Below, piece by piece: positions 22,891-32,559 of a stretch of DNA of 64,000 bases; the stretch's first letter is position 1, and each line of letters opens with the position of its first letter. The position numbers were made by a program, and so were the translations under genes. This DNA is from Rhyzopertha dominica (Eukaryota; Arthropoda; Insecta; Coleoptera; Bostrichidae). Under the pieces are notes generated by a model. It did not search any database, was not told the DNA's origin, and saw only the letters and a program-made list of their open reading frames with translations. The DNA lies in the NCBI GenBank assembly GCA_025024175.1, contig QCXZ01000075.1:5394001-5458000 (forward strand), given 5' to 3'.

Positions 22891-24219
22891 CGAGGCATGT
22901 TTTTTAAGTAAGTACCGTTTTGCGATTCCGCTGCCGCAGCGCTACGGTCGGCGTTCCGCGCATGCGCGCTGGTTACCTACATCTCTTGTCTACGCACTGA
23001 CGCCATTACAGTTTGATTATTCATTGTATACGTTGTTTACTGAGTGTTTAAGATGCCTCCGACAATCGTGAGTCCCGCCGATTGTGAAGTACGGGCTGTT
23101 ATACGATTTCTTAGTGCTAAAGGCGTAAAACCGATCGATATTCATCGTGAGATCTGTGAAGTTTACGGACAAAACATTATGAGTGATGGAATGGTAAGGA
23201 AATGGGCGAGAGCATTTAAAGATGGCCGCACAAATGTGCATGATGAAGAACGGAGTGGGCGTCCTTCGGTCGTTAATGAAGATTTGGTGCAGAAAGTGAA
23301 CGAAAAGGTGAGAGAAAACAGACGCTTTACAATTTCATCATTGTGCGACTGCTTTCCTCAATATTCTCGTAGTGTTTTGTATCGCATTGTGACCGAGAAC
23401 TTGAATTACCGGAAATTGTGTTCACGTTGGGTTCCGAAAATGTTGACGGATTTGCACAAAACCCAACGTTTAGGCAGTGCATTGACTTTCCTTGAGCGGT
23501 ACCACAATGAAGGTGAAGATTTTTTAGACCAAATTGTTACTGGTGACGAAACATGGGTGGCCTACGTCACACCAGAATCGAAACAACAATCCATGGAATG
23601 GCGACATTCATCATCACCCAAAAAAGTGAAGTTTAAGCAAACAATTTCTGCCAGGAAAATCATATGCACAGTTTTTTGGGACAGAAAAGGAATTGCTAGT
23701 GGAGTTTCTGCCTCGTAATGAGACAATCAATGCAGCGTCTTATTGTAAGACATTGAACAATCTGCGTCGTGCGATCCAGAACAAAAGACGTGGCAAGTTG
23801 AGTAAGGGTATCGTTTTACTGCATGACAATGCCCGTCCACATGTGGCTAATCGGACCAAAGATCTCATCAAATCTTTTAAATGGGAAACTCTAGATCATC
23901 CTCCATACAGCCCTGATCTGGCGCCCAGCGACTACCATTTGTTCCTGCACTTGAAGAAACACCTGGGTGGTCAGCGTCTTCAAGACGATAACGAAGTCGA
24001 AACATTTGTGATACAGTGGTTAACAAGTCAGGCGGCAGAATTTTATGAGGAGGGTATTCAAAAACTGGTGCCACGCTATGACAAGTGCCTCAATATTCAC
24101 GGAAATTATGTAGAAAAGTAGATTAAGGTACAGGCTTTCATGTAAGATAAAATTATTGCGATATCTTTGCACGTCTTTTTTTAATTTCAAAACGGTACTT
24201 ACTTAAAAAACATGCCTCG
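22891..24219 (+). mobile_element. DD34D mariner transposon, complete and nearly intact
   Basis: A 1,329-bp element flanked by TA on both sides (22889-22890 and 24220-24221). Its inverted repeats are identical over 32 bp (22891-22922 and 24188-24219), starting CGAGGCATGTTTTTTAAGT. It encloses one transposase gene with a single frameshift. Identical TIRs and one lesion point to very recent activity. Intact sisters are likely elsewhere in the genome. Confidence 0.95.
23053..24121 (+). pseudogene. Mariner transposase with a single frameshift
   Basis: About 356 codons from ATG 23053 to TAG 24119. The N-terminal helix-turn-helix region (VIRFLSAKGVKPIDIHREIC, then VRKWARAFKDGR) is followed by EERSGRPS and the second DNA-binding part (RFTISSLCDCF). 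Catalytic motifs: VTGDETWV, LLHDNARPH and YSPDLAPSDYHLF, with 34 residues between the last two aspartates (DD34D). The WVPKMLTD linker motif of mariners is present. The only break is near 23692, where DRKG is followed by LLVEFLPRNE in another frame, consistent with loss of two bases. The C-terminus is complete. Upstream alternative starts exist, but ATG 23053 fits the family length. Confidence 0.95.
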
Positions 24220-24580
24220 TATATGGCCTCAAAAGGGCTGTGGCGTCCCCATACGCTATTGTTATCTCTCATTCATCATTTAGCAATTGCTTTGATGCGC
24301 AGTTGTCACCACTATTATCATATGTAGTAATAGATCTGCTGGTTTTCAATACTATGTACTACCTCCTTAATCTTCAGCAAAAATGTATTACCTACTGCTT
24401 TAAAGATACCACAAATACTAAAAGTACAGTTCATTCCTATACCTCTATTATACGTATGTGTATGAATTCATTTAATCGTGGCAGATAGAACCTTATATTA
24501 GACAGTAAATTGAGTAAATAAAATCGCCCCTACAGCTTACAGTGTAGACTGTACGTTGCGCTGATAATAATAGTAATAGC
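24220..24580. other. Short AT-rich spacer
   Basis: Nothing recognised; the open frame at 24240-24488 has no domain. Confidence 0.3.
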
Positions 24581-24701
24581 TAAGATAATATTTTGTCGGA
24601 TAGATCGCTGTCTCTTGAAAACACTGACAAAAAATTAATAGTCTGACGTTTCGATTACACCTGTAATCTTTGTCAAAGACGAAGAACCTCAAAATTTGCC
24701 T
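24581..24701 (-). repeat. Left inverted copy of a PLE end repeat (pseudo-LTR)
   Basis: These 121 bp are the reverse complement of 25125-25245 with one difference seen by eye. PLEs are known for terminal repeats that may lie in inverted orientation. This copy carries the hammerhead-like motif at 24641-24680 on the minus strand. Confidence 0.85.
24641..24680 (-). ncRNA. Hammerhead-like motif in the left PLE repeat
   Basis: Mirror copy of the motif at 25146-25185. Stem I is GTCT/AGAC, the core TTGACAA plus one extra A, stem II GATTACA/TGTAATC, then GAAA, a two-pair stem III and C at the cleavage position. Consensus C3 is U and consensus G8 is A in this copy. Confidence 0.5.
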
Positions 24702-24733
24702 TAGATCAAACTAAAGGAAAAGTANGTACGCGT

Positions 24734-24967
24734 TTGAAAGAACGCATACGAGCTAATAGGTTGCAACAGATAGATAAATCTTCTGTAGCTGAACACTCAT
24801 ATTTGACTAAACAGATGATTGACTTTGATAAAACAAAAATTTTACATAGAGAAAAATATCACAAACATCTAATAAAAGAAGCTATAGAAATTTGTGGGAA
24901 TACTAATAATTTTAATAGGGATTGTGGAATTTATGAGTTAGGTGACATTTGGAAGGCTATTTTATAG
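24734..24967 (+). pseudogene. PLE C-terminal (GIY-YIG end) fragment between inverted repeats
   Basis: Open for 78 codons: RLKERIRANRLQQ, KSSVAEHSYLTKQ, IDFDKTKIL, then LIKEAIEICGNTNNFNRD and a final GDIWKAIL. This is the last part of the PLE polyprotein: the arginine helix and AEH block, the conserved glutamate (KEAIEI), and the usual NNFNRD...W end. The RT and the GIY/YIG strands are absent, so it is a severe 5' truncation. It lies between two nearly identical inverted repeats and reads toward the right-hand one. Confidence 0.8.
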
Positions 24968-25124
24968 TTACCTTTTATCAAGTAGTTCGTATATATCTAG
25001 TAGGTAGGTAGTTCCTTTTTCATCGTTAGGTTCCTTTTTATCAGGTTGGCACGTTGTTTCTATGACGTTTCGCATCCTTGATGATTTGTTTATTTACTTT
25101 CAAAATTTTGTTTGAACTTGTGTC

Positions 25125-25245
25125 AGGCAAATTTTGAGGTTCTTCGTCTTTGACAAAGATTACAGGTGTAATCGAAACGTCAGACTATTAATTATTTGTC
25201 AGTGTTTTCAAGAGACAGCGATCTATCCGACAAAATATTATCTTA
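25125..25245 (+). repeat. Right inverted copy of a PLE end repeat (pseudo-LTR)
   Basis: Counterpart of 24581-24701, about 120 of 121 positions identical in inverted orientation. It follows the PLE coding fragment and contains the plus-strand hammerhead-like motif. Confidence 0.85.
25146..25185 (+). ncRNA. Hammerhead-like motif in the right PLE repeat
   Basis: GTCT (stem I), TTGACAA core plus one extra A, GATTACA-GG-TGTAATC (stem II, seven pairs), GAAA, CGT (stem III with the last A of GAAA, no loop), C at the cleavage position, AGAC (stem I). Compared with the consensus, C3 is replaced by U and G8 by A, which keeps that pair. Confidence 0.5.
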
Positions 25246-25559
25246 ATTTATGGGCGCTGAAAGCATTCACCCTCGAATAGTAATAGCAATAATAATAATA
25301 AATATTTTCAACAAGTTTCACCTATTTACAAAAAAATACTTAATTAACAATGTGAAGTATTACTATATAACAACAACACGACTTTCCTTATATGTAGCTA
25401 AGTTTACATCACATCTACTGAAAAGAGGAGATCTAGTTTCTAAGTTACTTCTGTATGCTTTATTATAGCAAGTTAATTATAGACGTGAATGTAATCGCTA
25501 GACTAAAAATGCAACCTGTTCAAGTAATAAAGCCCAGTCTATTTTGTTGTATACGAGAT
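25246..25559. other. AT-rich spacer, nothing recognised
   Basis: Only chance frames with simple AT-rich codons. Confidence 0.25.
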
Positions 25560-26830
25560 AAAAATCTTAAGGAAAAACGATTTCTTCTAACCTCCAGTGT
25601 TTCTAAATCAAATACGTCAAGAAGAATGTTGTAATCATATCCTCTTTGAGGATAGTACCACCAACACCTCAAATATCTTCTTTGCACTTACTCTAGAGAA
25701 CACCACGGTTACGATAAATTGGGCCCCATATGATACAGGCATATTCAAACTTAGGTCTAATAAATATTCCACGCACTAATTTAGATGTTCTGCTGTCCTT
25801 AAGATTACCTCAGTTTCTGGCACAAAGGCCTAGCAGTGTAAGCAGACTTATCAACCAGCGTAATGTGGTCTCAAATGTAAAACGCCCGTCAAACACTAAT
25901 CTCAAATCCTTTATTTTTACAGTTTTGTCTATAACACTATCATTTATGCAATTGTCAAATGCAAACGGATTTTGCTTTGTACTAAAAGATATGAGCTTAC
26001 ACTTAGACACATTCAATTTTAGGACATTTTCAGCATACCATTGAATAACCGTGTTTAAGACGATCTTGAAGTTAAAACAGTCAGTCAAATTTCCAAATAT
26101 AGCTTCAAATAGGCGGAAAAAAAGATCATAGAATCTTAATGTAGTTGATAAATATAAAAGGAGCCCTAGGTTTGACTAAAAACTGCCATATTACATACAT
26201 ATTGCGTTCTGTTTAGTAGATATGAGATCATTAAGGCCAATTTGCCTGAAGAAAAACCCTATCTGTTAAATTTTGCCAGTAAAACAAAATGATTAATCTG
26301 ATCGAATGCCTTATCTGGATATCGATATAAATCACGTCAACCTGTCCCCGATCAAGAAACACAATTTAGTAAAGTAGTAAATTATAATCTCGAACAGTTT
26401 ACAAAAGTTGCAAAGGATAGCTATGGGTCTGTAATTAGTAATTAATGAGGAATCGCCAGATTTTAAAATATGGTATATCTTAGTAACTTTCCATATATCA
26501 GAATATCAACCAGCTCCCAGAACTAAATTGAAGATTATCATTAGAGGGGTGGAAAATGCGTGAATACAGTCTTTAACTATAAAGCTGAGGATATTATCAA
26601 CTCCGGAGGTCATTTTATTTTTCAGCTTTTGTGGCCCGAATAATATCACTTTCTGAGATAGATGGAATATGCACATGGTCAAGATTTAGTGAATTAATCT
26701 GTCCATTGCTGGAAATATCGGATAAGAAATACACACTCGAAAAGTCGGCAAAACCGTCAACACCCTTACCTTACCTAGACACCTAAACTGGATTAATTGT
26801 CCTTTTATTTTATCTTTATATTTGCGTACG
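25560..26830 (-). pseudogene. LINE (jockey/CR1-like) reverse transcriptase relic
   Basis: Read leftward across frames, the LINE RT order is clear. IPSISESDIIRATKA and KMTSGVDNIPS-like text come first near 26580-26680. IFNLVLGAG...WKVTKIYHILKSGD and ITNYRPIAILCNFCKLFEII follow (about 26380-26540). VDVIYIDI leads into a KAFD-like block near 26310-26340. The best-preserved part (25810-26088) is WYAENVLKLNVSKCKLISFS and KDLRLVFDGRFTF. It continues NCGNLKDSRTSKLVRGIF and KFEYACIIWGP near 25730-25810. Many stops and shifts are present. The FADD motif is not readable. Both ends are missing. Confidence 0.72.
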
Positions 26831-28153
26831 TTGGAAAAAAGTAAAGGTTTTTACTTAAAGTGGTGTTGTACACCTATTTCTAAGAACAGTTATAAAATAT
26901 AAATCAATTGCTTTCTGCGAAATCTATAAACTTTTGCTGTACTTGCATGTTGCATTTGTATTACAAGCTACCTGGGCTACTACGCACATATTGCTCTGCC
27001 CTTTTCATCCCCAGAAATATCTGACGGTACCGGTAGTTTTATTTTATCGAGTAGTTCGCGTATAGTTAATTGGTATGGCTTTTTTAGTTAACACGTTTTT
27101 ATTAATTGCTTTCTTGTCTGTTTGTCTAATTAGTATAAATTTTGCAAAAGCTAACGATTTGTATATACCTCAGAACAAGAAGAAAATGCAATATTAACTG
27201 GCTTTCTTTTCTGTCCGTTTGATATTTGTCGATAGGCCTAATAATCAAAGCAACTAATTGTTACGTAGTAAACAAAACTCTACATGAAACAAACAGTATT
27301 ATCTCTACATTGCTGATATAAGCTAACCTACAGCGCTTTATCTATGTTTTTTTTGCCTTTTTAAGTATGTTTGCGAGAACGTATATATGCACTGCTTTTA
27401 ATAATACCTACAAACACCGCTTTTAGAGCGTACTTATCCGTAAGTTACGTGAAAACTATTAGCATAACCATTTATTTCGCTAAAGTACAGATCACCATTC
27501 ATTACGACCGTAAAATATCTAAGCGGTACAAGTTAGTTCACCCAAATCCCCACTATCTGAACGACAAAACTGCTAACTTGCTCATCTTGCCTTTATAGTG
27601 CTCGAAGCTCCCTTTTTTTATGATCAATAAAAACGGAGTAAAATCTAGTAACCCGGTTTGAATCACAAATTACGGCAAGTATGAGACGGCAACGCTAATT
27701 AAGAAATGTCTTTTATCAAGTATCACTCCAAGGACGTCTTGATGAGTAATTTTTAATTAAGAAAGAGGGAAGGCCAGTTAAAGTTTGCTTGGTGTAATCA
27801 ATTTAGGAGGAGTCTAATTTTGGTCAGGCGTTAATAAACAATATCCACAGAATGAATTATTATTCTCAAAGAAACTGTATAATCGTGCGTTCAATGGCAA
27901 TAATGTATTATATCTGAATAAGAAAATGCAAAGCTGTATATTGACGATGCCGATGCGTTACCTTTCTTATCTGCAAAACTAGAACAGAAAGCTTTCTACT
28001 TTACGCTGTACAAAATTGAAGTTTAATGACTTATGATTGGATTTATTAAAAGTAGTGGGCATTTGCTCCGGTTGTCTAAGAAACTAGATATATAGAAAAA
28101 CATTGTCAGTTCTTGTCAGTTTGAATAGATTGTACAAAATAATTAATAACAAC

Positions 28154-28187
<34 letters not shown>

Positions 28188-29132
28188 ATTAACAGATAGC
28201 GAGCCATTTTGGATTCCTTATTAGTGTTATCCAAACCTATAGTAGAATAGTTGCACACTTGCACCCATTCAACAGGTTGATTTATTGATAAATATTCTGA
28301 TTTTGTTATTACCTACCTACATTCGGCATTTTCCAATATCTGCGTTTATTTTTATTGGGTGGTTTAGCCTTTAACAGCTTGTGACCCGTTGCAAATGTGA
28401 GACTGGGAATAAATTTTAGTGTATTCAGTATCCAATTGCTAGATTAGATTTTTTTTTATTTTTTATTATCAGTTAAGGGTGGCAGTCACTATCATGACAC
28501 GAAAAGAATATTATTCATTATACTGCTTTTTGAATAAGTAATTAGCTACATGCTACAGATAATGAACAAATTACAGCCAATCTATGTAACTTCACATAAC
28601 CTGTACAGGTGATTTGGAGTTGGGTTTGAAGCAGAGTAAGATTTTATTACAAATTTGTCCATTTTATAAGAGCCTGCAAAAAACAGCACCGCCGTTACAA
28701 CTACTACATATAATTCCATTCGGTTTAAAGCTAAATTGTCAATGCACTATGTATTGAAACTTACATATTGGCATCATGCANCCCGGAACACAGAACCACA
28801 AGACATATAAAAATAGAAGTGAAAACTCCATGTTTGCAAATGCACTACAACTAGCGCTGGCNATGGCTGTGAGAANTATGNATTTACGATATGGTGTGGA
28901 AACCAGGATTTAAATTCTATTGTAATGATTTTGTATTTGATGCAAAAATAATTTCGGTTGACATTTTTAATTTCCACTTGTTAGTCATTCAAACACTAAG
29001 TATCAAATATCAAAAGTTAGAACTAGTAACTGATGTAATAATGATTATATTTAGTTATATTGTAGGTAAAATAAACCACTATAAAATTATTAACGACTGG
29101 TATATTTTGCCTACATTGAATAATTATGTTTG
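26831..29132. other. Spacer with an island and a microsatellite
   Basis: No gene recognised. A GC-richer, non-repetitive island lies at about 27540-27800. Four ambiguous bases cluster at about 28781-28881, suggesting a poorly resolved stretch. The remainder is AT-rich. Confidence 0.3.
28154..28184. repeat. (TTA)n microsatellite
   Basis: About ten uninterrupted TTA units. LINE tails in this window also end in TTA repeats (near 570 and 61760), so this may mark an old LINE insertion, but no LINE coding sequence was seen next to it. Confidence 0.85.
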
Positions 29133-29200
29133 TCAATTAGGGAGTTCGAAAACAAGCTGGTTGAACGTATGTGCTTTGTCTCACTTGACTTATCAAATAA

Positions 29201-29242
29201 CTCTGACGATCGTTTCGACCAAAAACGGTCATTGTCAAAGAG
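29201..29242 (-). ncRNA. Hammerhead-like motif in the left copy of the PLE pair
   Basis: From 29242 leftward: CTCT (stem I), TTGACAA core plus one extra T, GACC-loop-GGTC (stem II), GAAA, CG-AT-CGT (stem III, three pairs with the last A of GAAA and a two-base loop), C at the cleavage position, AGAG (stem I). Stem III has a real loop here, closer to a monomeric hammerhead. Consensus C3/G8 is U/A. Confidence 0.55.
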
Positions 29243-29352
29243 ATAACAGCATTATACTAAACTCAGATGAGCAGAATTTTGTTTACATCCCCTTTTTACA
29301 GGGGTTGTAAAATATAGTTGTAAAATCTTTCGCCTGGGTTTGAAAGCCGACT

Positions 29353-29925
29353 TTATAATTTCGGCAATATCAAAGGCGTACTGGACGTGGGAATTTCTAT
29401 TTGTGTATTTGCCAAATGCTTTTTCTGATGTTGAGCTTTTTTAATTTCTAAAAGTTCTAAAACCATTGATTTGAAGAAGCCGGGATTGTAACATCTGACT
29501 GTTGGTTTTCTATAAATTTCAGTGTCTATTTTACTATTTTTTACCGACATTGATAAGTCCAGAAAATGAAGAACTCCATCCTTTTCTTTTTCTAGGGTAA
29601 ATTGAATCTTTTTATTTATTGTATTTAAGAATTTTAAGAATACATTCAACTGCCTCTCAGTTCCCGTCCAAATACAAAAAATATCATCAACATATCTAGT
29701 CCAGAATAATACATTTTTAATAATTTCATTTTTCTTTGCAAAAAGCTTCTCTTCAAAATTTGACATGAAAATTTCGGCCAAAACTGGAGACAAAGGTGAA
29801 CACATTGGCAGTCCATCATCTTGCTTGTAGAATGTGTCATTGAACGTAAAATAACTTTGATCTGTGCAAATTTCCACAATATTCAGTAGTTCAGTTTTTC
29901 CTGTGTTTGACAGGTGGCAGTTCTC
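29353..29925 (-). pseudogene. PLE reverse transcriptase with an internal deletion (left copy)
   Basis: Read leftward: CHLSNTGKTELLNIVEICTD, then DGLPMCSPLSPVLAEIFMSN (usual DGLPMGSPLSP), FWTRYVDDIFCIWTGT with the catalytic YVDD, and FLDLSMSVKN followed by EIYRKPT. A shift follows, and PGFFKSM is joined directly to LELLEIKKAQHQKKHLANTQ. Everything from the end of the RT to the middle of the GIY-YIG domain is therefore deleted at about 29460-29470. The open frame across the deletion is fortuitous. Confidence 0.85.
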
Positions 29926-29932
29926 TATTAAA

Positions 29933-30676
29933 ATAGACTTTGAAATTTATAGAAAATCAACACAGTCAGATGTTACAATCCCGGCTTCTTCAAATCAATC
30001 GTTACAGATTAAGCATTCCGTGTTTTATAGTTTAATAAACAGACTAATAAATATACTACTTAGAAAAGAAAGTTTCGGAAAAGAATTGACGACAATTAAA
30101 CCAATAGCCTTTAACAAAGGATATGACACAAAAATTGTGGACCAAATACTTAAAAAGCAATATAAAATTAGAATATAAAGAATGCTGTACAATGCTAACA
30201 CCAATGAAAAAGAGCATATTTTTACCGCAGTACATTATGTCAAAGGAGTTGATGTTTGTGTTAAAAATAGGCTGAATAGACTCAGAATAAAAGCAATAGA
30301 GGTTAATAACTGCAATTTGGGAGGTCTTCTAGTTAACAATAAGCCAAAATCCAATAAATTCAACAAAAACGGCATTTACAAAATAAAATGCATGCAATGT
30401 GACATGATGTACATAGGACAATCAGGTAGAGCTATTAAAAACAGAATTAAAGAACATGTTGCGAATATAAATTCAAACAAAAGCATAACAGGTTTTGCTG
30501 ACCACTGCATAAGAAATAACCATCACTTAGATAAAAACGACGTCAAAATTTTGCATTGCGAAAGGAAAGGTAAAAAACTGAACCTTTTAGAACTTTTGGA
30601 AATCAAAAAAGCTCAGCATCAGAAAAAACATTTGGCAAATACACAAATAGAAATTCCCACGTCCATACGCCTTTGA
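29933..30676 (+). pseudogene. PLE RT C-terminus and GIY-YIG domain (right copy)
   Basis: Open except for one TAA at 30176. It begins with the RT tail IDFEIYRKSTQSDVTIPASS, then SVFYSLINRLINILL and KELTTIKPIAFNKGY. After the stop it carries a nearly complete GIY-YIG endonuclease domain. NGIYKIKCMQCDMMYIGQSG supplies the GIY and YIG strands, RAIKNRIKEHV the catalytic arginine helix, and FADHCIRNNHHLDKNDVKIL and LLELLEIKKA the conserved glutamate. The ORF ends at 30674. The RT palm with YVDD is missing, because the copy starts at the junction with its inverted partner. Confidence 0.85.
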
Positions 30677-30778
30677 AACTGCCGAAATTTTGAAGCCGGC
30701 TTTCAAACCCAGGCGAGCGATTTTACAACTGTATGTAAACAAAATTCTGCACATCTGAGTTTAGTATAATGCTGTTAT

Positions 30779-30819
30779 CTCTTTGAGAATGACCGTTTTA
30801 GGTGTTACGATCGTTAGAG
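30779..30819 (+). ncRNA. Decayed hammerhead-like motif in the right copy of the PLE pair
   Basis: Same layout as 29201-29242, but GAAA has become GTTA and the core reads TTGAGAA, so it cannot be functional. It shows that the structure decays when not selected. Confidence 0.5.
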
Positions 30820-30887
30820 TTACTTGATAAATCAAGTGAGACAAAGCACATACGTTCAATCAGCTTGTTTCCAAGCTACCTAATTGA

Positions 30888-32520
30888 TTCAGGATGTTTC
30901 ACAATAAATGCACCTTTGAATCCATTCAACATAATTATGTTTGTACTTCTCTTACACTTTTTATATAGATAGGATAACGCCATATCTACTGTAAGTATTT
31001 TTCACATGGTGTTTAGTTTTTTTTTTTATATAGTGAATAAATAAGTTATTATAGGTTCTAAAGGTTCTAGGAGAAGCTTGAATTTGAATTTGAATTTTTT
31101 TCTATTGACAGGTACCCTAATATGTATCTATAACATTAACGGTTAATAATTCTACCTTTATATAAATTAAGTGTATGTAAATTCAAAACTAAATGGGTAA
31201 CCCTTTTTCACTAGAGTGTATTTACGAAAGTAATAAAGGAAATCTTTCCACAAGGCATTCACAATAAAGTGAAACAGTACTATTTAGTTTATTGTAGCAT
31301 TAATGCATACGACAATATACTGGTAAAGCCTCATCAACGTCAGACGTATACTGAACAGGAACAAACTGATTTAATTAACTCAAGCAAGGATTTCAATGTC
31401 GCGACGCCTTATGTTAGCCGACTTAACACCCATTTCACCCGTTGGATTTAATCAAGTATACGGTGACCTTATCAGTCGACGAACTGGAGTTTCATAAAGG
31501 ATATTAGCTTTTGACTTGTTATCTACTTGAAGCCATCTACGAGGGGGCTGCTATTCCGAAAACTCAATTTCCTCCCCGGTATGATTCGCCTTTATGACTT
31601 ATTCGTAATATGTGTTTTTGAAACCCCGATGTAGAATGGAAACGGTTGTAAATTTAAAAAGTTACACCTAAAAGAGAAATGCGTAACAGGGCGGAAGCAC
31701 TTTAAATATTGGGGTTGGTGCATAATTTCCGGTATTCTTTTCTGGAATTAAAATGTTATTTAATAAGCTATCTAAAACGTAAATGTCATTATATATTTTC
31801 CCCCAGGAGGAACGGATGATGCCGTGTTGCCACTAGATGGCATGGTCCACACTGTAATTCTCGCAGACGTGTAAGTTTTAAAAAACGAAAAAAAACTTGA
31901 TTAGAAAATAATGTTGTATTAAATAGTGTAGTACAGTTCCTATAAATAGTAAATGGGTTTGACAATATTTAACAATGAAAGTGTAACTTCTGAGTACTCA
32001 GGAAAAAGAGCTGTTTTATCTTAACTACAATATCATATTGCCAATATGAATTATCCGTGATGCCAATCTGATCAAGCAATTGTTTATATGAATAATTAAA
32101 ATTAACAAAACGTACGTTTCGGGAAACATAACTTTTTAAAGCATTTTATTAGAAGTTTCGACACCTTATAAAGAGATGATTTGTTACCGTGTTAGCGGTG
32201 TTAGAAATTGATACTATTCGCCATGAAGACTAATAAAAAGGTTTCCTCCAATGACGGAAAGCTGTTTTGATGCATTCATTTCGACTCCAGCAATGAACTG
32301 ACATAGTGCTTCTCTCACATTTCAACTGTAAAACCTTGACTTGTGTTTCTATTTTGTCGTCCAGCCGTCTTTTGTAAACAAAGGNAAATATAGANAATTA
32401 TCAGCTGGAGATGGAAGTACATGTACATTTAAGATATTCATTGAAATTTTATTATAATATACACATACGTCATTTCCTGGAATATTGGCATATTAATTTC
32501 TAAGATTTTTAATATCGGCT
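30888..32520. other. Spacer with an island, nothing coding
   Basis: Bases 31440-31700 are GC-richer and non-repetitive. A GGGTTGGTGCATAATTTCCGG near 31712 resembles a mariner end, but no partner was found. Ambiguous bases lie near 32385 and 32394. Confidence 0.25.
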
Positions 32521-32521
32521 G

Positions 32522-32559
32522 TCCAGAATAGACGCATACATGTGTGTATCTATTCTGGA
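32522..32559. repeat. Imperfect 38-bp palindrome
   Basis: TCCAGAATAGA at the left edge pairs with TCTATTCTGGA-type sequence at the right, and the alternating ATACATGTGTGTAT centre is nearly self-complementary. It lies at the 3' end of the neighbouring minus-strand LINE relic and may be part of its 3' untranslated hairpin. Confidence 0.6.

Larger units (their letters stand above)
29133..30887. mobile_element. Head-to-head pair of PLE copies with inverted terminal repeats
   Basis: Two partial copies of one PLE family meet near 29926. The left runs leftward (minus) and the right runs rightward (plus). Their outer parts, about 29133-29470 and 30590-30887, are inverted copies with scattered differences. 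Both include the ORF end (LLEIKKAQHQKKHLANTQ in each) and the non-coding terminal repeat with a hammerhead-like motif. The inverted match runs to TCAATTAG/CTAATTGA at the outer edges. Such inverted tandem insertions are a known outcome of PLE retrotransposition. Confidence 0.82.

Noticed and set aside
31706..31735. GGTTGGTGCATAATTTCCGG resembling an irritans-type mariner end
   Set aside because: No matching opposite end nearby and no transposase; a somewhat similar sequence at about 4160 is too far and too short.
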